From the NCBI RefSeq assembly GCF_000024465.1, contig NC_014010.1, positions 372,001 to 436,000 of the forward strand: DNA of 64,000 bases, in the 5' to 3' direction. This DNA comes from Candidatus Puniceispirillum marinum IMCC1322. Lineage in GTDB: Bacteria > Pseudomonadota > Alphaproteobacteria > Puniceispirillales > Puniceispirillaceae. A program made the translations under genes and the position numbers. Below the pieces are notes generated by a model. The model ran no database searches. It was not told the DNA's origin and saw only the letters and a program-made list of their open reading frames with translations. Of the stretch, positions 16,530-24,199 are shown piece after piece. The first letter of the stretch is position 1. Each line of letters begins with the position of its first letter.

Positions 16530-18544
16530 TATGGTGATCCAAAGGCTGTAATGTCATTTGCTGATGTCACTGCGCCATTGCTAGCTAGTTTGAACACAGT
16601 TGTTCCGTTGTACTGAAAGTCTAGGTCATTACCATCCAGAACGATTGCCCATTTACTTGAACCAAACTTGACTGATTGAGAACCCATTTCTATTGGCTTG
16701 TTCACAGTTACCTTGGCTGTATCAACCCTCAACACTTCGCGTGTTTCAGAGTCGTCTATGAACCTAAAAGCTGTCCACGGTTGAACTGTGTCTATGTCCT
16801 CGCCGCTTGCCATTTCGTTGTCGAAATTAACGGCTCGCGTTCCATATGTGACATCTAGTTGACGGTTCACATCTGTGTCTTTCAATCGTACTTGAGGAGC
16901 CGCGTTTGTAAGTGTTACTGCGCCAGTAAAAGTTGCGCCAGATAACATAGCCGCACCAGCCGATGTTACGTTTGCTGTATCTGTTACATCTGCTGATGCT
17001 TCAATGCCGTCTAGCTTGGTGTGGTCAGCATCAGTAAAGTCATTGGCTGTTTGTGAGGTAATAGTAACTGTGTTGTTTGACGTGTCATATGTAGCACCAC
17101 TGAAAGTCAGCGTGTTTCCATCAGCTATACTTTCAGAGTTGCTCCCATCACTGACAGTCCAACCTGAGTACCCACTAGGCATATTGCTAAAGTTGTTTGC
17201 ATTAAGGTAATAACTACCTTCCTGACCATCAAGCAAATCAGCGTCCAGACCAGACGATGCTCCATCTACAGTTTTGACTGCGGTAAGTATCTCACTGGCT
17301 GTCTGGTCTGCCGTGGCACTTGCTTCGATACCGTCCAGTTTAGTGTGATCAGCATCTGTAAATGCGTTTGTATCACTGTTGCTTTCATAAGCTGTCTTAA
17401 TCTGAGCCGCAGTCTGGTCAGCCGTAGCTGAAGCCTCAATGCCATCCAGCTTTGCACCATCCACAGATAGATCACGTCCATCAACAGTCTGACTTCCGCT
17501 AAATGTGATGTTGCCAGTTAGACCACCGCCTGAGAGCGGTAAGAAGCCAGACCCAGCCGTCACGCCCTGCTCCCAAGCAGAACCAGTGTACACCTTTAGT
17601 GTGTTTGATCCTGTATTATAGAACAGATCGCCTTCATCATTATTAGACGATGGGTCAGATGATCCAATTCTGTACTTGTCAGCAAAGTCGTTAACTGAAG
17701 TCAGGTTTGACGCAACTGTGTTCACGTTGCTAATCGACCCACTCACATTAGACATTGCTGTCACATTGGCTGAAGTGCCAAGCAAGCCCATAGCCGTGAT
17801 GTTTGCTGATGTACCAAGCAATCCTATTTCGGTTTCCTTACCAGCTACTGCACCAATATCAGTTGCATCAGCCGCAACGCTTGATACTGCCGAAGCTATC
17901 CCTGCCGTTGTCGTAATGTTTGATGCGATCCCAGCTAGTGTATTCATGTTCGTTACATTGGATGATGTGCCTAGCGTGTTCATGTCACTCACAACATCAC
18001 TTGTTCCAAGTGTATTCATGTCTGAAACAGCGTCTGATGTCCCAAGCAAGTCCATTTGCGATACACGGTCAGCAAGTGCGTCCATGTCAGCTACGATTGC
18101 GCTTGTGCCTAATGTATTCATATCAGCCACTGCATCACTTGTTCCAAGCAAAGCCATTTGTGATACGCGATCAGCTAGTGCACCCATATCAGCTACGATT
18201 GCGCTTGTGCCTAGCGTGTTCATATCAGCAATAGCATCTGACGTACCTAGAAGACCAACTTGGGTTGCTTTCCCAGCTACTGCGGTCACATCACTAGCGA
18301 TATTCGCTACTGCTGTAGTGTTTGCCGCGTTTTGATTAGCTGTGACAGCCGAAGCCGCCGCATTGGTTTCAGATGTTGCCGCCGCGTTTTTGTGACTTAA
18401 AGCAGTGTCACGAGCCGCTTGGGCTACAATTTGTGCTGTAGTGGCGGCAGAAGCTGAAGCCGCCGCCGCATCTACAGATGTTTGTATTGTGTTCTGTGTG
18501 CTTGCCGTGGTTCCGGTAGCACCAAAGAATGATGTATCTGCCAT
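16529..18544 (-). CDS. Repeat-containing tail fibre protein (671 aa)
   Basis: Long fibrous protein. An Ala-rich N-terminus (TSVDAAAASASAATTAQIVAQAARDTA) is probably a trimeric coiled coil. It is followed by about eight degenerate repeats of the form LGTSDAVADMNTLGTSAIVADM (about residues 95-270), a conserved SSDPSSNNDEGDLFYNTGSNTLKVYTGSAWE segment, three copies of ADHTKLDGIEASA (residues about 365-560), and a C-terminal beta domain (LDVTYGTRAVNFDNEM...LDFQYNGTTVFKLASNGAV). ATG lies 6 nt after the adaptor gene's end. Composition and position fit a lateral tail fibre. Confidence 0.8.
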   Translation of the reverse strand: MADTSFFGATGTTASTQNTIQTSVDAAAASASAATTAQIVAQAARDTALSHKNAAATSETNAAASAVTANQNAANTTAVANIASDVTAVAGKATQVGLLGTSDAIADMNTLGTSAIVADMGALADRVSQMALLGTSDAVADMNTLGTSAIVADMDALADRVSQMDLLGTSDAVSDMNTLGTSDVVSDMNTLGTSSNVTNMNTLAGIASNITTTAGIASAVSSVAADATDIGAVAGKETEIGLLGTSANITAMGLLGTSANVTAMSNVSGSISNVNTVASNLTSVNDFADKYRIGSSDPSSNNDEGDLFYNTGSNTLKVYTGSAWEQGVTAGSGFLPLSGGGLTGNITFSGSQTVDGRDLSVDGAKLDGIEASATADQTAAQIKTAYESNSDTNAFTDADHTKLDGIEASATADQTASEILTAVKTVDGASSGLDADLLDGQEGSYYLNANNFSNMPSGYSGWTVSDGSNSESIADGNTLTFSGATYDTSNNTVTITSQTANDFTDADHTKLDGIEASADVTDTANVTSAGAAMLSGATFTGAVTLTNAAPQVRLKDTDVNRQLDVTYGTRAVNFDNEMASGEDIDTVQPWTAFRFIDDSETREVLRVDTAKVTVNKPIEMGSQSVKFGSSKWAIVLDGNDLDFQYNGTTVFKLASNGAVTSANDITAFGSP
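17760..18260 (-). repeat. Degenerate in-frame repeats in tail fibre gene
   Basis: Stretches coding for (L)LGTSDAVADMNTLGTSAIVADMxALADRVSQM recur; two units of about 120 bp are nearly identical (around 18050-18150 and 18150-18250), and shorter ones grade off to the left. Such repeats allow fibre length change by recombination or slippage. Confidence 0.75.
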
Positions 18545-18550
18545 GTTTTC

Positions 18551-19162
18551 TTACTCTTCATCATATCTGTAGCTGGGAAGAACGGATTGAGTTCCGCCTT
18601 GCAATTCTTGGTCGTTTGCCTGTTCTTGGATTTCAGTCAGGAACTGATTGAACTTCTGTTCGAATAGTTCAGCACGTTGATCTAGGTAGTAGTCTGAGGC
18701 GTAGGTTAAGCCAGCGTAAATCACCAAATCTGATGCCGCTTTGGTAAGGGCGTTGAAATCACTATCAGCCGACAAAGACGGAAACTCGCCGTGATAATAT
18801 AGAACCAGTGTTCCATCAGTTGGCTGGGGATACAGATGTATCTTTTCTGCTTGTCTAGCGAAGTAGATAGGTTTTCCGCTGTGGTTGTTGTCGTTTAATT
18901 CACGAAACCGTCGCATCGATACACGCTCCAGTTCATTGGAGCTGTGATACAGACTGATGATTTCTAGGAAATCAGATGGGAGCGTCATGGTTGCTGTTTG
19001 ACTGCTTATAGCAATCTCAAGCACACGTTCAGACATTGGAGTTCGTAGCTGCCGCTGAATTCTGGCGATCCCTTGATCGATGAAACGAGTAGTCAAATCA
19101 GATGTGATATCGCTTCTATTAAGCACATCTTGGAAATGGGTTTTTAGGTCGCCATAGTTCAT
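18551..19162 (-). CDS. Head-tail adaptor / tail tubular protein A-like
   Basis: A 203-aa protein of the type placed between portal and nozzle in podoviruses (T7 gp11, SU10 adaptor). MNYGDLKTHFQDVLNRSDITSDLTTRFIDQGIARIQRQLR is the typical helical N-terminus, followed by TATMTLPSDFLEIISLYH and the C-terminal YASDYYLDQRAELFEQKFNQFLTEIQEQANDQE helix. It follows capsid-linked genes, as expected. Assignment is by overall pattern, without a catalytic motif. Confidence 0.8.
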   Translation of the reverse strand: MNYGDLKTHFQDVLNRSDITSDLTTRFIDQGIARIQRQLRTPMSERVLEIAISSQTATMTLPSDFLEIISLYHSSNELERVSMRRFRELNDNNHSGKPIYFARQAEKIHLYPQPTDGTLVLYYHGEFPSLSADSDFNALTKAASDLVIYAGLTYASDYYLDQRAELFEQKFNQFLTEIQEQANDQELQGGTQSVLPSYRYDEE

Positions 19163-19275
19163 TGTTTATACCTTCGACTTTGGTTTCTTTTTGGCAGTCT
19201 TAGCGGCTTGTCGGAAAGCGGCGTCAGTTGGACGACCTTTCGTTCCGGGTGGCCTTGGTTTCTTTCCGTACATGC
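19159..19275 (-). CDS. Small basic ORF behind capsid genes, possibly frameshifted
   Basis: From the ATG at the right end, the zero frame gives 38 aa and stops overlapping the adaptor start (ATGA). After five codons the sequence reads AAGAAAAAC; a -1 slip there would give MYGKKKPRPPGTKGRPTDAAFR and then AAKTAKKKPKSKV, a more protein-like 36-aa basic peptide ending at 19166. The second reading needs either programmed slippage or one extra A. It begins 2 nt after the stop of the 102-aa gene. Confidence 0.45.
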   Translation of the reverse strand, partial: ACTERNQGHPERKVVQLTPLSDKPLRLPKRNQSRRYKQ

Positions 19276-19277
19276 TG

Positions 19278-19586
19278 TTAGACCCTCTTCTCTGTTGTCA
19301 GGAAGGCTTCTAGGTTTTCAGCCTTCAGTTTCTTTACGATTTCAGCGGCTGTGTGTTCGCCGCTCATGATGTTGAAGCCTTCGCGCATCCATTTATCGAC
19401 AATGACGACGGGAATGGATGCCACAGACATGAAGTCATCTTCACGTTTCTGGGCATTCGCATGACGCTGTTCTGCGAGGCTATCTAGAAAATATTGTGGA
19501 ATGTCTTGGGTGCTTTGCTGGAATAATCCGTCAGCATCGTGCCCAAAGGCGGTTGTGACGCCTGTTAGATTGAGTTTGTCACTCAA
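19278..19586 (-). CDS. Hypothetical protein following capsid gene (102 aa)
   Basis: Soluble, mostly helical protein (MSDKLNLTGVTTAFGHDADGLFQQ...GEHTAAEIVKKLKAENLEAFLTTEKRV). GGAGAAACGC precedes the ATG at normal distance. It lies between the terminator-like hairpin behind the capsid gene and the adaptor gene, so it is probably a virion or assembly protein. I recognise no family. Confidence 0.65.
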   Translation of the reverse strand: MSDKLNLTGVTTAFGHDADGLFQQSTQDIPQYFLDSLAEQRHANAQKREDDFMSVASIPVVIVDKWMREGFNIMSGEHTAAEIVKKLKAENLEAFLTTEKRV

Positions 19587-19617
19587 GCGTTTCTCCTTAT
19601 GTAATTGGTGTTAAAGA

Positions 19618-19667
19618 CGTGAGGGGCAATGGGAAGGAGAGCAAAATCCATTGTTGCTCCCCTCACG
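19618..19667 (-). terminator. Long hairpin directly behind capsid gene
   Basis: On the minus strand CGTGAGGGG and CCCCTCACG form a perfect 9-bp stem, with CAATGG/CCATTG extending it inside; TCTTT follows. It starts 17 nt after the capsid stop codon. T7 has its main terminator at the same place, behind gene 10, which lowers expression of the genes that follow. A processing hairpin is the alternative. Confidence 0.65.
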
Positions 19668-19683
19668 CCTAATCAGTCAGCCT

Positions 19684-20820
19684 TTAAGCAAGGCCAGTGA
19701 TCATTGCTGATCCGCTTTGATTGAGGTGCTGAAGGCCACCCTCGTAAACACAGAAGTGTTTGTCGGAGTCGCCTGTCTTGCTCAACAGTGTGCGTGATAC
19801 AGGACGCAATACTGCTGACCGCCACATGGATGGATCGAGCAAGAATGCGTGGGTTGTCAACTGATGGCGGTTAAGTACCACCTTCAAAGTACCGTATGGA
19901 TTGATCATCACATCAACGGCGTTTACCAGTGTGGTTGTACCGTCGTTGAAGTTACGAGTCCGTCCAGACGAGCCTGTAAAGCCAGCCACGATTTCTGAGT
20001 CGCTTGGCTTGATCATGAACACAGATACATCTGCACCAGCGGTGTATGCCGCTTGGTGAGCATCCAGAAGTTTGGCTTCTGTCATTGCATCTGTTGAGTT
20101 GCTTCCTGCGTCAACCGAATTGCCTGAAGCAATCAATTGTGTCGCAGATGCCATTTCGCGAGCTGTAGAGGCGTTGCCGTCTACTTTTGCATTGTCTTGG
20201 CCGACATATGCAAATTCGATGTCTCGCTTCAGCTCTTTGAGAGCCTTACCTAGTTGGTCATTGTTGTTCGTCTGTGGTCGTTAATCACAGACCGTCTTTC
20301 GACAGCTCATGGTTTCCCATGAGATCAGACTATCTCATCACTGCTATTTGCGGTGTTGTGCGCTTCCACCTGACTTCAGGTGTACTTCCTTTCGGAATAG
20401 TCGTTGCTCGTTCCCTTTTGGGCTTCGATCAGGATTGCCCACAGCCTAGCTGTTTGGGGTTTCCCTGAGTTCACACAATTTATACTACGCTACCAGTAGG
20501 AACGCAGTTTCTTTGGCACGGCCAAAAGTTTTTATGGCGTCCGCTGTTGCTGATACTTGGAAGGCTTTGGTCAGAATTTGGGTTGTACCAGTACGCATGG
20601 TTGTTGGTGACAGAGTTGCCATTGATGGGTCTGCACCTTCGACGGCTTTGTTGTCCGCCGCACTTGCGAGGGTATCTTCCATGTATTCGTACACACGATC
20701 TGAAACCTTAGTAGGTTTGATCATGGTGTACATGGGACAATCCGACGGAGTGATATTCGAAATGATGTCGCTGACGTCTTCAGCGGCTCCGATGGTGTTG
20801 TATGAAGTAAAAGTGGCCAT
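19684..20820 (-). CDS. Major capsid protein, split by a group I intron
   Basis: Two exons: 20820-20502 (319 nt) and 20258-19684 (575 nt). Spliced they give 894 nt and a 297-aa protein; codon 107 becomes T|AC (Tyr), giving RAKETAYQLGKALKELKRDI across the junction. This is the pattern of SU10-type major capsid proteins (DUF5309), where ...AYQLxKAxKELKRDIExAxxG is conserved. Unspliced, translation ends at a TAG after 111 residues. The N-terminal arm MATFTSYNTIGAAEDVSDIISNITPSDCPM and the middle AVEGADPSMATLSPTTMRTGTTQILTKAFQVS are also typical. It follows the scaffold gene and is followed by a terminator-like hairpin. I found no sign of pseudogene decay. Confidence 0.92.
20259..20501 (-). ncRNA. 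Group I self-splicing intron (IA-type, td-like), no ORF
   Basis: A 243-nt intron in the capsid gene. With intron base 1 at 20501: P1 pairs exon ACUGCGU with GCGUAGU (12-18), placing the U-G pair at the splice site; P10 pairs UGGU (7-10) with exon-2 ACCA; P3 is 26-30/140-144; P4 UCAGGG/UCCUGA (34-39/68-73); P5 with ACAGC/GCUGU; P6 UCG/CGA with CCC/GGG; P7 GACUAU/AUAGUC (100-105/169-174), the guanosine site; two P7 side hairpins; P8 147-152/158-163; P9 CUCAUGG-GAAA-CCAUGAG; P9.2 GUCUGUG/CACAGAC. The last base is G. GGCAAUCCUGA and GAUUAACGACC resemble the T4 td intron. There is room for no endonuclease. Confidence 0.95.
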
Positions 20821-20852
20821 TGAGTATATTCCTCTCTATTGGCTGTTGGGTT

Positions 20853-21866
20853 CTATGTTGCTTCCCAACGAGAAAGAATTACGTTTGCGATATCATCGGT
20901 GTCTCGACTGCTTCGAAGTGCCTCTTGCTGTTTAGCAAGATTGGCTTTTCTCCGAATGGCCTCATTAGGTGGTGACTTCTTTGATCGAAGCACCTTCTTC
21001 TGAGCGGTCTTCTTTTTCACTGTTGCTACCTTTTTCCCCTGATCAAACAGGCGACTTTTGTTCAAAATCATGATCACATTAGGATCAACGATTTGGTTCA
21101 CATTGTCTTCTGGAAGCCCTTGTGAGATTGCATATTGACGAATGTCGGAATACATCTCGTTGCTCCAGTCAGGAATTTGGTCTTGAAGAACCTTCACGCA
21201 TTCTTTTGCGGCTTCATTGACAGCGGCTTGCTGTTGTTTCTGTAGCTCACCAAAGTAGGTGTCAGCTTCTTCATTCAGGAATTGAAGGTCTTGGAAGGCT
21301 TCCGTAGCTTCTTTGCGAAGTTGAGCAAAGTCTTCCGTAGACATCGATTTGGATGCCACGAGCATATCCACGTCTGCATATGGTTTGTAGCGGTCTTGAG
21401 CCTTCTTGAGCATTTGATCAAAAAAGACTTGGGACTTTGATATAGCATCGTCAGCTTCTTTACGTTTTGAAGCGACTTCTTGAGACTTGCGGGTGAGGCT
21501 AGCTTCAACGCCGTACAAACGTTTAAGACTTTTGATAGATGCCCGTTGGACTTCACCTTCGACCAGAATTTCGATTTCAGCGTCTTCATCAATAACGTAA
21601 TCGTCATAATCAGCTTCGTCGGTATCTTCTTCATCTTCAGTTTGGTCATCATTTTCGGGGTCTTCATCAGTTTCATCAGTTTCTTCGGCTGTTGCTTCCT
21701 CTTCGCCCTCATCGTCGATAGTCTCTTCTTCGACTTCTGAGGTTGCCTCTTCGCTGTCTTCAGATAGCTTTTCAGCGTCATCCCAACGCGCCAAGATGGC
21801 GTCTTCCACGTTATCCATTGTTAGGATAACTGGTTCGGTTGAGGTGTTGTTTTGGACGTCATTCAT
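20853..21866 (-). CDS. Scaffolding protein, highly acidic
   Basis: 337 aa from MNDVQNNT; AGGA precedes this ATG, and an in-frame start 11 codons earlier would overlap the previous gene. Residues about 40-105 are a run of Glu/Asp (EEATSEVEEETIDDEGEEEATAEETDETDED and on), followed by helical coiled-coil segments (ASLTRKSQEVASKRKEADDAIS) and a basic C-terminus (KKVATVKKKTAQKKVLRSKKSPPNE) suited to capsid binding. Its place between portal and capsid genes is that of T7 gp9. Function is inferred from composition and position. Confidence 0.8.
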   Translation of the reverse strand: MNDVQNNTSTEPVILTMDNVEDAILARWDDAEKLSEDSEEATSEVEEETIDDEGEEEATAEETDETDEDPENDDQTEDEEDTDEADYDDYVIDEDAEIEILVEGEVQRASIKSLKRLYGVEASLTRKSQEVASKRKEADDAISKSQVFFDQMLKKAQDRYKPYADVDMLVASKSMSTEDFAQLRKEATEAFQDLQFLNEEADTYFGELQKQQQAAVNEAAKECVKVLQDQIPDWSNEMYSDIRQYAISQGLPEDNVNQIVDPNVIMILNKSRLFDQGKKVATVKKKTAQKKVLRSKKSPPNEAIRRKANLAKQQEALRSSRDTDDIANVILSRWEAT

Positions 21867-21873
21867 GGTGGTC

Positions 21874-22152
21874 CTATTCTTCCTCTTGATTGTTGTCATC
21901 TTCGGTCTTGGTGATTATCTCGTCCTTGATTGAGACACGCTGTTGTAGTGTCTGGACGATATCGACCAATGCCCGATAGTGGTGGTAGCAACGCTCCCTT
22001 TCATCAACATCGTTTGAATTTGTGCTGGTGAATGTTTGGAAACTTGCTTCCACAAGGTTGTTGATTGTTGAATTAAAGATGTCGCTCTTGAGTAGCTGTT
22101 CTGCGGCTACACCTTGAGCGATCATCTTTTCTTGTTGGTCTTCTGTATTCAT
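21874..22152 (-). CDS. Small helical protein between portal and scaffold (92 aa)
   Basis: AAGGAGAG lies 3-4 nt before the ATG. The protein is helical and acidic at the end (MNTEDQQEKMIAQGVAAEQLLKSDIFNSTINNLVEASFQTF ... ITKTEDDNNQEEE). Genes of this size and place are common in marine podoviruses, but no function is known to me. Confidence 0.7.
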   Translation of the reverse strand: MNTEDQQEKMIAQGVAAEQLLKSDIFNSTINNLVEASFQTFTSTNSNDVDERERCYHHYRALVDIVQTLQQRVSIKDEIITKTEDDNNQEEE

Positions 22153-22170
22153 TTTCTCTCCTTAGATTTC

Positions 22171-24195
22171 TTATCCGGTTGGGCTTGCTATCCCACGGAC
22201 ATCATCAGTGCGCTGAAGAACCTGTAGTTCAGCTTCGTCAATGCGCTGTTTGTGTGTGAACTGCTCTTCCTTCAAATCCATATTGTCGGACTGGAGAGCA
22301 TGACTTGCTGTTGCTTTCTCGCGTTCAAGTTCTAGCTTGGCGAAGGCAACTGCTTGATCTGTAGTTGCTTTGGTTTCTGCAACTGCGGTTTGACGCTCTT
22401 GAAGTTCCATTTGCTTCATAGCCATCTGAGCTTGCATTTCTGCGGCTGGGTCTGGCTGTGGGGGCTGGAGCATCTGTGGTGGCGTCAGGAACTCTTCGAC
22501 ATTCAATATGCCTTGTTGTTCCAGAATTTTCTTGAGCATCGCAAAGCGATTTTCCATGCCGTACATTGGCTGGATATTCGGGTCTTGGCTGAAGAGCGTA
22601 TGGAGTGCCAGCATCTTCTGGGCTTCTGCATCCTGTTCGCCATACCCTAGTTTCAGCTCAACCATCACGTCCCTTTTGTCTGACCAAGAACGTGGATCAA
22701 CTTCAACATATGCGCCAGATATCTCAACAATCTTTTGTTGGTCTTCGTTTTCCACGACAAGTCGATAGATTTCATGGAATAGCGATTTGACGAATTGGGC
22801 AAAGTGTCGTGCCAGTATCTTCTGGCGTTGCTGACTCATGGTGGCTAATTGCTCAACCATAGCCGCACTGTTTTGCTTTGAGATTGCGTCTTTGTTCAGT
22901 CCCTGAGACAAGCGTGATACGCCTGTATTGTCTTCCAAGTCCTGATCAAGTTGCTGAAGCGTCTGGAACACGAATGGGTTCAGTGGAGCTTGTGGCATTG
23001 CTGAGATGGCGTCCGGACGTGATACATTGACCAGTCCGCCTACCCGATTGTCGATCAACTCTCGTGGGTTTGAAAGTCCACCTTTGACCACCATGTATCT
23101 TGGATTGTTGGTGATCATGGCGTGATCTAGAATTGAGCGTGTAAGGACAGTTCGGGCGTTTTGGGTCGCGCACAGTTTCTCCGCAAAGTTTGAACCATAG
23201 AAAGCATGTGGGATAGGCAATGGGCAAAAGGTCACGAATGGACGTCTTTTCACTTCTTCAATGTCCAATAGAACGTTTCCGGCCTTTGTCACTTTATGAA
23301 GTTTGGCTATTCCGCTGCCCTCAACATCAAGCATGATATAAGCCTCATAGCAGAGGATATGCCTTACTTGATCTTGATATCCGTGGCTTGAGAAACCTCT
23401 ATTTTCACTGACACCATCGTGTCTAGCTAGGATTTCGGGGTCGGTTTCCATTTCGACATCTTCATGGTCACCAATGTCGTCAAGCTTGTCTGAGTCTGGG
23501 TACATCTCGCGCAATTCGCTTAAAGTCTTGCGTGTTCTATGGGCTGAGAATGTACTTTCTTCCAAAGATTTGCATTGGGCTTCGACGATCAGCTCTTCTG
23601 GTGGGATGGTCTCAATGACAACTTGTGATGTGTCTCTTGTCACACCTATTGTGCCGGACACCATTCCCACATCGTCAGTGGAGCTGTCTATAAGATCGAC
23701 ATCGTCTTGAGCCAATAGCATATCAAGCTGGTCTTGAGTGATGGACTCAAACTCTTCTTCGTCGATTTCTTCACTCTGGCTCCAGAATACTTTTGCACAT
23801 CCTACTCTGGCCATAAGGCCGTCATGGATGACTGTCGAAAACACATTGAAACCGTCATTCTGACGGAACAACACGAAGTCTGTATAATTTGAGCATACAG
23901 CGGCCAATTGGACGTCTTCTGGTCCTTGTGGGGCAAACTTAACTATGCGGTTTCCAGCGGCGAAGGTCTCAAGAAGTGCCGCTTGCATCGACTGGACAGC
24001 ATTATAGACATCCTGAGATACATACTTTGAGTTTCCGTCGTGAGCTGGCTTTGGCAGTTTGGCCTGATAGTAATCCTGAACTTTCTTGCGTTCTCTGGAT
24101 AGCTGGCTGTCGTAGTATCCAACCGAAGTCTTGATATTATCCTCAACCAGCTTGATGATTTCGCTATCATCTAGCTTTTGATATTCTTTTGTCAT
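22171..24195 (-). CDS. Portal protein (P22-type head-tail connector)
   Basis: 674 aa from MTKEYQKLDDSEI, 4 nt after the terminase stop; a longer frame would overlap that gene. The portal dodecamer forms the DNA channel at the capsid vertex. Conserved stretches are YYQAKLPKPAHDGNSKYVSQDVYNAVQSMQAALLETF, EELIVEAQCKSLEESTFSAHRTRKTLSELREMYPD, and VTFCPLPIPHAFYGSNFAEKLCATQNARTVLTRSILDH followed by GVSRLSQGLNKDAISKQNSAA. The last about 100 residues are a Gln-rich coiled coil (MQAQMAMKQMELQERQTAVAETKA), like the barrel of P22-type portals. Confidence 0.9.
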   Translation of the reverse strand: MTKEYQKLDDSEIIKLVEDNIKTSVGYYDSQLSRERKKVQDYYQAKLPKPAHDGNSKYVSQDVYNAVQSMQAALLETFAAGNRIVKFAPQGPEDVQLAAVCSNYTDFVLFRQNDGFNVFSTVIHDGLMARVGCAKVFWSQSEEIDEEEFESITQDQLDMLLAQDDVDLIDSSTDDVGMVSGTIGVTRDTSQVVIETIPPEELIVEAQCKSLEESTFSAHRTRKTLSELREMYPDSDKLDDIGDHEDVEMETDPEILARHDGVSENRGFSSHGYQDQVRHILCYEAYIMLDVEGSGIAKLHKVTKAGNVLLDIEEVKRRPFVTFCPLPIPHAFYGSNFAEKLCATQNARTVLTRSILDHAMITNNPRYMVVKGGLSNPRELIDNRVGGLVNVSRPDAISAMPQAPLNPFVFQTLQQLDQDLEDNTGVSRLSQGLNKDAISKQNSAAMVEQLATMSQQRQKILARHFAQFVKSLFHEIYRLVVENEDQQKIVEISGAYVEVDPRSWSDKRDVMVELKLGYGEQDAEAQKMLALHTLFSQDPNIQPMYGMENRFAMLKKILEQQGILNVEEFLTPPQMLQPPQPDPAAEMQAQMAMKQMELQERQTAVAETKATTDQAVAFAKLELEREKATASHALQSDNMDLKEEQFTHKQRIDEAELQVLQRTDDVRGIASPTG

Positions 24196-24199
24196 TTGG

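Noticed and set aside
17676-18335. 219-codon plus-strand ORF
   Set aside because: Antisense to the tail fibre repeats; open because of the repeat's codon composition, no ribosome-binding site.
19684-20820. Capsid gene as a frameshifted pseudogene
   Set aside because: The break coincides with a fully drawable group I intron, and precise removal restores frame and family sequence.
21275-21781. 168-codon same-strand ORF in the scaffold gene
   Set aside because: Lys-rich frame produced by the GAA/GAG runs of the acidic scaffold gene; no ribosome-binding site seen.
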